NCBI GenBank assembly: GCA_037893225.1
Contig: JAZGUH010000088.1
Coordinates: forward strand, 904,501-968,500
DNA: 64,000 bases
Source of the DNA: Hippasteria phrygiana
Taxonomy: Eukaryota; Echinodermata; Asteroidea; Valvatida; Goniasteridae
Reading direction: 5' to 3'
In this document: positions 56,149 through 64,000 of the stretch, one piece after another
How positions within the stretch are numbered: the stretch's first letter is position 1
Layout of the letters: each line of letters begins with the position of its first letter
Made by a program: the position numbers and the translations under genes
Notes under the pieces: model-generated
Told to the model about the DNA's origin: nothing
Databases searched by the model: none
What the model saw: only the letters and a program-made list of their open reading frames with translations

Positions 56149-56615
56149 TATAGGTTTTCCTGGCCAATTTGCAATTTTTTCTGATAATTTTCGTTATTGG
56201 TCATTCAAATTCGCGTTTCTTTTTCACTGTTTGGACATTCGATTTCAATTTTTTAAGCACCCACAATTTTGTTCCTAATGTTCGTTTTCGTTTAGGGACA
56301 TTTTATTTCGTTTTGGTGCTTTCAAGACTTGTTGCATTCTTACATTGAGTTTTGTGACATCCTTTGACGTTTGAAGCATTCAAATTGGCGAACGTCGGTG
56401 TGCATAGGCCTATGACGTATGGCCATGCTCTTCTTTTCTTATTAGTTTATGGGCAATCATTTTCATCAAATGGTCATTCAAATTAATACGATTTTTTAAT
56501 TGATATATTTTCCTATTGTCTTCTGAGGTTTTTGTAACAATGTTGTAAAATTTAGAATGGAAATTATTTAACATTTATAATGTAACATCTTAACTGATTT
56601 GAGGGATGGATGATG

Positions 56616-57228
56616 TTATACAAATAATGAATGTTTATGAGTGCGATGGTAAGAATAATTTCATGAGATTGAATGTTCCATTCCACGAGGCGAAGCCGAG
56701 TGGAATGGGACATTCCATCTGTCACCGAATGAAATTATTCTTACCATTGCACGAATGTGAAACATTCATTATTTGTTTTATACAACACCTGAATAAATCC
56801 TCCTCATATTGCATGCATGGATTTCTTTGTGTACAACATGCCGTTTTCCCTTCTCAGTCCCGCATAAAACCGCGACAAAAAAAAAACACACAAAAAGTTG
56901 TCCAGTTCCGAATCAGTTAAAGCTTTAATTGTTGTTCCTGTGTGTCTTGCAAATTCCTCTAATCGTTTGACTGCATATTTGATTCGTCTCTTTGTGTTAG
57001 CAGCGTCTAGGACAACAAACCGCGGTTCGGGAACATTGTCCGCCATTTTGTGTGAATGACAGCCGTGTTGTAGCGCCACCTATAGTGACTGTGGAATTAG
57101 GGAAGTTACATCACACGCCTATCGTTTGATGTAACTTCGCGTCGTGCGATGGAACGAATAATTCAATGCACATGATCGACGATCCACCAATCAGATGGCG
57201 GGGATTTATTCAGGCGTTGTATAAAACG
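56616..57228. mobile_element. Secondary insertion in X2: palindromes around a captured coding fragment
   Basis: The left part (about 56620-56776) is a palindrome with 65-70-base arms (AAATAATGAATG ... CATTCATTATTT). Then TTTTATACAACACCTGAATA at about 56777 is mirrored by TATTCAGGCGTTGTATAAAA at about 57214. Between those ends lies a minus-strand coding fragment. Absence from X1 shows that it arrived later. TATA repeats at the borders may be the target duplication. Confidence 0.7.
56804..57046 (-). pseudogene. Captured N-terminal exon, Crypton/DUF3504 (KIAA1958/ZMYM-like) resemblance
   Basis: From ATG 57044-57046 in AAAATGGCG context, the frame reads MADNVPEPRFVVLD... then ELDNFL and FYAGLRRENGMLYTKKSM. 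The ELD-x-FL ... YAGLR-x-ENG-x-LYTKKS pattern resembles the start of the DUF3504 recombinase-derived domain in Crypton-type proteins. It stops after about 80 codons at the element's inner border, so the catalytic part is absent. A run of ten A near 56877 may have altered the frame locally. Recognition is by pattern only. Confidence 0.5.
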
Positions 57229-57936
57229 AACTATATAATGAAATGAAAAGGACTGTGAGGAATTTTCTTTTTCACTGTTGATCTTTGTTTTAAAGTTTGA
57301 CCAAAAGAATAAGGGGTATCTGTATGTTGACATGTTTATGAATCTTTTAACTTTTTAACTTTGTTTGCTGTTCTTTTTCGTTCTGATTCACCCATCGATC
57401 TCTTCATATGCAAGACATTGGGGCATGTGTGTTTGGCAATGGTTGTACCATCAGGAACATTTCTCTTGAATAAAATATTTTCTTGGGCCGATTCCATCAG
57501 ACGACCACACCTCCCCTCCCGTAGGTTTTGCCAGCTTATCTGTCTGAAGACTTAGTTCAGAAAGAGAGGTGTGCATCTACGGATTGAAGACGTTAGATAT
57601 GATTTACGTTGAGATAACTCAGACTTTTATGGGAATACGGGCATGCAGGAAAGTGGACATGCAGGAAAGATGCTTGAAAAAAGGTGAAATGTGAAAATGA
57701 ATGCCCGATCAACCCCTCACTGCTGGTCCAGACGAAATTGAATGAACAACACGATACTTTCAATTTGAATTCATCTTTTATACAGGCACGAGTGAAGCTG
57801 CTCGTATAGTGAATTTGAATGATTATTTTGAATTATCGAATGACGATCTGCGTGATCATTCAATTTCAATCTAAATTGAATGAGCCAGGCTTTAAAATGA
57901 ACGAAAACATGGTGAAATTGGCCGGGAAAACCTATA

Positions 57937-59363
57937 AATTGCAAATTGATAACCCAAATAATAATAATAATAACAATAATAATAATAATAGTAATTAGAA
58001 TAATACTCGTGTGTAATTTCCAGCCGTAGCCAAGTAATTCGGACACGGCCTATCATTCACATTGTATAGGTTAAAGACAGACTGAAGGAGTCCGCCGCTA
58101 GACTAGTCAGGGTTTGGTACCCAGACGCACGGATACAAAGTGATAGTGAAGTTGCGAGATTTGCACACTCTATTACCAGTGGGCTTGGTACGTCAAAGGT
58201 GTTCTGATGACATTAGGCAGCATCTAGGTCGTAACGTCCTCCTGTTTCTGTTGGTCGTACAAATCGTGCGGAATAAAACGCAATTAGGCCCTACTCGTGT
58301 CTATACATCGTTACATTGATACTATAGCCGCTTGCTAAATTGGCAGGTTTAATCAGTTTTCGGGGGCGAGAATTTCCAACGTGGACCCGGAATGTTTCAA
58401 GAATTACGCGAGCTTGCGCGAGGAAAAACAAAACAAACTTACACCTCCTTTATTTCGGCGCTATTTGCTGCTTACATAAATGGATTTCCAGCCGGTTAAA
58501 TTGAGTGTCCGGTGACGCAAACTTAAATGTTGTCACATGCAATATAATCACAGACTGGAGTCTACAAACTATCGTCGGCCGTCTCCGGGGAAATTACTTT
58601 TTCTCGTGACAGAAACCATAGGTTATTTGCTAATGGGCAGTTCTTCATTATATTTTGCGTCCGGGATGCAGCCTCTATTTTGTAATTTCAATTCCGGTGG
58701 CGGGTTCATTATCAGGGGTTTGGCAGTCGAACGACTGCGGGGAAAAAATCCACAAAGGAACCACAAAAGTACGTGTTAGCGGTCAGTGACTTTGCAATGT
58801 TGTTTTAGTCACATTTCATCAGAATTTAGCAAATTGGTCAAATATTTGCTCCCCTCTTCCCCCCAAATAAGAGGCATTAGGATGTACGCCTAAAGAGTAC
58901 GGCGTAAGACAACAACCTCGGGAAGCAGGTCGTCCCCAGAAGACACGGGGTTGTTTCGGAGGAAATGAAGCTAGATATGCCGGGTAGTCTCTCGTTAAAC
59001 CGCAAGGTTTAAGACAAAAGCACAACGCAGGCAACAATCAGCCAAGCGTAAGCCGGTGAGTTGAAGACAGCCAGGACGCGGCCTGGCCAACCCGTCGTGG
59101 CTCGCTATAGAATATTTTTCCCGGGCCACCGGGGACTATGGGTCTGGGCAAACTGCAAACCGATAGCTGAGAAGGAACGAGGGGCCCCTCACCCGTAGGG
59201 TTCAGCGCCACTCTTTGTGCTAATAACAGTGTTGCTTTTATTTCCCAAGAGTGCCAGCAAACGATGCATGTCCGTATACCAGAGGACAAACCCCGGGCAA
59301 TGATGGGGAGAGTTGGGATACTGACTGTATGAAGCAGTTTTCTAAGAACAGCTTGTGGTCACA
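57937..59363. other. Intergenic, no gene; (AAT)n
   Basis: (AAT)n lies at about 57957-57992. The G/C-richer part (58850-59250) has no credible frame and no RNA gene that I recognise. Confidence 0.4.
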
Positions 59364-59578
59364 GGCCAGAGATGTATTCGAGTTCATCACAAGTCCCTGC
59401 AAATCCCTGCAAGTCCATCACAAACCCTCCAGTCCTAATCCCAATCACAAGCTATTCAAATAAGCTTTGACAAAGGCTTTCCTTTGTCATTGTACATCCA
59501 GTTACTTGTGACCAACGGTTTTAAGACGGTTCAGACGTTGTTTGCCCTCCCTGACGCAAAAAGCTGGATACGCTACTG
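59364..59578. mobile_element. Chimeric junction: CAGAGATGTA MITE fragment and hAT MITE fragment
   Basis: 59364-59512 matches the left two-thirds of 63027-63260 (CAGAGATGTATTCGAGTTCA ... CCAGTTACTTGTGACC). It passes directly into AACGGTTTTAAGACGGTTCA ... GGATACGCTACTG, the right end of the 6988 family. Confidence 0.75.
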
Positions 59579-62500
59579 TATCCCCTGGTTTCTCAACTCT
59601 TCCTGATTGGCCGTGCGGCTAGTTGGTTGGAAATGTTGCCTTCTAAACATTTTAATCGACAAAGAGACCTTAATCTCCCCACACACAGGTTTATCATGGG
59701 GCGTATTCGAAACCCCGTTCTCGGGTAACCCGTGTTCTCTCAGGCTGGTTGCCAAATAAGGAGCATCAAAAGAGCGTGTGCACCCTATACGTTCTAATGG
59801 CTACTAAATTATGCGCTAAATTAAAATAAATTTCCATACTAATTAGCTACAGCAGCGCTTGCAAGCAGGGCGTGCTGTTACATAACATGGTCATTTTCAC
59901 GGCGTGCCCTTGCAGATTAGCCCTGGTGCTGGGTCATCATGTGCGGAGCCAAATAATGAAGTTTATATTCATACTAAAGAAAAGGAAGAAGAAAAATCGA
60001 GTAAAACACAACCACTGAATAAGTATATAATAGTTTAGGTTTTCGTCTGTTGTCTACGATATTTCTTCAGGTTGTTAAAACTCTGGGAGCTGAGAAATTT
60101 TAATTCCAAAAGGAACATTCTCATCCCATGAAATTCTTAATTTTATGCTCACTGGCAACATGTTCCCAGTGTAATTTGATACATACTGTGAGTTCTTTCC
60201 AAATGTCATTCTTTGGTTTTTAAAGCTATTATCTGTATTTAGTCAGTATAATATCATGGACGTCTATGAATTCAAAATAACTTATTTTTCAAACTTATAA
60301 TACATTATTTACATCGTATTGTTTATGTTGTCAAGGATCCTCATTACTTATGCAAATATTAATACTACGAATGAAAAGAAAGGAAAATTTACGAGCTTAC
60401 GAAAATAATTGAAATCGTGCAACAGCAATAATAATTGGCGAACACAATCCCACTCCATTGATCCCCTTTTTAATAATTATTTTATACTGTCCCTGGATTG
60501 CATGAGAGCTTCCTGAATTTCACCAAAATTAACGCAAGTTCCGGAAGGGCCTTAGTCCGCCATCTTTGTTCTTGCCGTTCTTCATCTACTCCCCAGTAAG
60601 TGGGGAGTGAAAATCCTGTTCGTGAACACGGTTTGCGTTTTGGAAACTCTCTTTAGACTTGGACAAGTCGTTAGACAGCCCTGTTTTGTCCGTCGTACAG
60701 CGTGGCATATTATGTTATTATGCCAGTGAAGCACACGCATGTTGGCAACTAATAGAGCGGCGCGGTGCGCTATACCCCAGACGAATATAATAAAACCGTC
60801 CAATTACCGACTTGATTTCAAGTCTAAAATCTCTTCAACACGCGAACGGGGTTTATGGTGTCTACCGAAGACTTTCCATTGTCCTTGTGATAACTTATTT
60901 TGTTTGCATTAAGTTTGTTATGCAATTCCTCTCATTGGTTTTGTACACATTTTCCAATGGAGGACAGCATGGCATTTGAGGACCTTTTATCTTCTGTGTC
61001 ATTCCTTTGTTTACTGTCCTCGGTATAGACCATTTACACGCATACAGAATGCGTAAAACCATCAGACATCGCCTTTCAAAAATTCGGGACCACTATTGGT
61101 CCGAGCTCGACCGCAATATATTAAAGGAGCGCACGCACTGCAAATAAATATTGCATTTCATTTCTTTGTATTTAAATATTTTATTTGATTAAAAAAATCG
61201 AAGCACAAATATCCACCCGTCTTTCCTTAAAGCACAATTATAGCGCCTGAATGATCTGCTGGCTTATTGGCTGTTTTGCCAAAACCAATCCGTCTCATTT
61301 TTGTTGCTGTTCAGACGTCCAATTACACTACATTATTAAATTATTGTATTATGCATTACTGGGCCCCGTGGCGGTTTTTGTGTTACTTGTATCCCGATGT
61401 TGTCATCTTTTGACGACTTGCCTCGCTAAGTTTACAGCGAGCCGTTGTTTTCCCGGCGCTGTGCCGCGGTTCATCGGATGAGTAAGATCGGGTGGCAGAG
61501 ACCAGACGACGGTGGCATCGAGGAAAAAGATCCTAGCAGCTCAGTCAACGCGAGAATGATATATCACCCGATTCACAAACCACGGCTAAGCACCAAGGCA
61601 GAAAGGGACTATCACTTTACTAATAATAACGTCCAGCTCATGTAATAAAATCTGAAATGTTGGCGTCACAATATTTCGTCTGCGGGTCTAGCTGCACTTT
61701 CAGCTATTCTGGAGAGGGTTGGGGATATCAAGTGTATAGAAATCAACCGATACACATTATAATCGATTAGAACGAGTCCGAGCGTCTGGGTCATATTAGT
61801 CGAATCTTTCAATGGGGAACAGACAGACGGGGTGAAGTCACCAAGGTTTTCACACAGAAGGACGCGATCCGACACTTGATGTTGTTCTCACAGACGGTTT
61901 AAATCGATCAGCGCGACAACATCGGAATTCAAATTCAGGCGGCATCTTGAACATCAAATATTTGTGCATCCTTCAGAGGCGAAGCGCGCGCTGACTCACC
62001 TCCGTCATGGGTGCACGACGGCCGGAGCAAATCATTGATACTCGCTCGCTCGAAGGCTTAAACACCATCTGTCCACCTATGCACCTCGAGTTGTATCACT
62101 GTATTGTACACAACACCCTTGTCATATAGTATCACGTAAAAGGGAGATATTGTAATAAATGGTTTGGAGGGGAAGGGGGGATCCGTGGAGAAAAACATGG
62201 TACAGATCTGCCAGTCTATTAAGAATCGTAGTGGAAGATTAAACCGTGTTAATGAAGTGGTGCAGGCGACAGGTGTCAAATGTAGGGGGGGGGGGGGGGG
62301 GGCTCCGTATATCAGAAGACCGTGGGTACTCACCGGCCAGGAAACGCGGTGAAATCCAGCTGGCATCGGCCATCCAAAAATGGCTATTAGGGAAACCGGA
62401 GAGGGGGCCTCGGCTAGAGTAACGCGCGACCGGGTGAGGAGACAAGAGCATGCACGGGACGGAAATTCTTACGCATTATTGGAGAACGCTTTACAGAGAA

Positions 62501-63026
62501 AAAAAATCCTTCAGCCCCATCTGCAGCTCATTGGAAACGGGCCGTAACCGGATGACACCAGGATGCAAAGGGGAAAGATGATAAACTGACGGTGGTAGGA
62601 ATTCGGAAGGAGCCTGGCTGCTAGAATCGGCAAGCCGTCGAGATGGCTCAGGCCGCCCCACAGGAAAAATGTTCTTGTGGTCGGACACAAGCTGGATACT
62701 GCCGTTAAAGAGTTCAGGCAGAGCTTGGGGACAGCCTAAGAAAAGCTTAGGCTTTATTAAGGACAATCATGGTGGTGGGGTACCCGTTGGTGACATCTTG
62801 CGCAGTATTTAGGACCTAAGAATAGGCCTACACTCTAAAAAAAATGTCTGATTCCAACTGTATCATCTTAGGGAGGGCATCCTTTTATAGGCGGTATTGT
62901 TAGCGGTACCGTTGTTTTCGTTGAGGTACCGCATCCAGGGCTATGCATCAGGCTTTGAATGGAAATCTCAATTTGTAAAACAGTAGAATAAACACGATTG
63001 GTCAAAAATTAGGCGGAGAACTCATT
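59579..63026. other. Intergenic, no gene recognised
   Basis: It contains an 8-base hairpin ACTCCCCA/TGGGGAGT near 60588 and a G run near 62286-62302. Open frames here are short and lack family resemblance. Confidence 0.4.
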
Positions 63027-63260
63027 CAGAGATGTAGTCGAGTCCATCACAAGTCCCTGCAAGTCCCTGCAAGTCACTGCAAGTCCATCACAAGCCCTCC
63101 AGTCCTAATCCCAATCACAAGCTATTCAAATGAGCTTTGACAAAGGCATTCCTTTGTCATTGTTCATCCAGTTACTTGTGACCGGCTTTATGAAAGGACT
63201 TCTGACTGGGCTTGCGAAAGGACTTGTGAAAGGACTTGCAGGGACTCGACTCCAACTCTG
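63027..63260. mobile_element. MITE of 234 bp, CAGAGWTGKAGTCGAGTCC ends, 8-bp TSD
   Basis: CAGAGATGTAGTCGAGTCC is mirrored by GGACTCGACTCCAACTCTG; AACTCATT flanks both sides (63019-63026 and 63261-63268). GCAAGTCCCT and AGGACTTGC words repeat near the ends. The 8-bp duplication fits hAT. Confidence 0.92.
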
Positions 63261-63268
63261 AACTCATT

Positions 63269-64000
63269 ACCTCTTTCGGTAAGGAATTGCTCCATGACGA
63301 GACTGCCGGTGTGTATAGTCACAAATCAACATTTGGCAATATTTGGCATCTGTCGAAGATTTAGGCCTATCCTCTATTTAGACCCGGACCCAGACAAACT
63401 CTGTGGTAGGGCTGGCAACCTGTGCTGCGGCCAACCTCACCACCTCTATTGTAGCCCTTTACTTATATAGCGGTCTTGTATTGGGCGAATTCAAAAAAAA
63501 TATGTTCTTGCCATTTTGGCCAGTCTGCTGACTGCCTTCCAATATTGTAAATGCTCCTCCAATAATTTGCATTTTAACCAAGGGCAGGCGACTTCACTGA
63601 ACGCCCCTCATATTCTGATATTATGCCGGCTGCTGCATAGGCACGTATACATGTATGTCATACTGCGAAATAACCGAGTACAAAATAAACCGAAACATGT
63701 TCATCAAACCACTATTAAGGTTCTTTACCATGATCTTTACCTTGACAACACATGCCGCCACACACATTTGAACGAGACGGTCCAGATATTACCTGTCCGT
63801 GCTTTTTAACAAAATTGACTTGTTTCCCTCAAAATATTTCCTTCTAAAATGTCATGTTAACGAAAATCACCCTTTTCTCTTTTTGCTTTTATTCTTATGC
63901 TTTTGCGCATCTAATGACACAAAGATACGCCCGAATTAATGTCGGGCCGCAAATAGTTCGATATTTGTAAAGTAATTATTCGAAAAAACAAAAACACGTG
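63269..64000. other. Intergenic to window end, no gene recognised
   Basis: No credible frame, paired ends or tandem structure is visible. Confidence 0.4.

Larger units (their letters stand above)
56151..57934. mobile_element. TA-flanked element X2, containing a secondary insertion
   Basis: TAGGTTTTCCTGGCCAATTT is mirrored by AAATTGGCCGGGAAAACCTA, with TA at 56149-56150 and 57935-57936. It aligns along its length with X1 except for about 615 extra bases (roughly 56616-57228) between GATGATGT and TAATGA. Confidence 0.88.

Overview
This is a gene-poor, repeat-rich animal nuclear window with one clear host gene. The frequent TAGGCCTA/ATAGGCCTAC words, dense MITE-like DNA transposons and long G/C homopolymers suggest a marine deuterostome invertebrate, most likely an echinoderm. 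That is an inference from sequence style; no species marker is present.

Host gene: an intact intronless reading frame at 39571-40917 (+) encodes an INSM (insulinoma-associated) type transcriptional repressor, with an N-terminal SNAG motif and six C2H2-type fingers. About 1.6 kb upstream lies a 15-copy, 20-bp array (37653-37951) whose unit carries an NRF-1-like GCGCATGC core.

Left edge (1-4147): a Polinton/Maverick- or adintovirus-like segment. A protein-primed family B DNA polymerase on the minus strand retains all exonuclease and polymerase motifs but is split by three frameshifts. It converges on the end of a partial plus-strand gene, and the two stop codons share four bases.

4.6-15.1 kb: layered DNA transposons. 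These are an 8-bp-TSD MITE family (9696-10145, truncated copy at 4672), a foldback family with TATGGTGTAC ends and 6-bp TSDs (5754-8219, second copy at 19810-20789), a 526-bp inverted-repeat element (8276-8801) and a 4.46-kb TTAA-flanked element (10652-15112).

15.6-24.4 kb: a decayed non-LTR retrotransposon (APE endonuclease plus reverse transcriptase) that has been hit three times. The insertions are a Mutator-like element carrying a RecQ-helicase fragment (17380-18711), the second foldback copy (19810-20789) and a 2.9-kb TIR transposon (20802-23734). Removing each insert with one target duplication rejoins the retroelement reading frame exactly, so the order of events can be read.

24.4-64 kb: hAT-like MITEs with 8-bp TSDs (several with runs of 10-28 G or C just inside the ends), TA-flanked elements (27738-28347, 50395-51503, 54268-55328, 56151-57934), tRNA-derived SINEs near 44.2 kb, minisatellites, and long stretches where I see no gene. 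One TA element contains a captured coding fragment resembling a Crypton/DUF3504 N-terminus.
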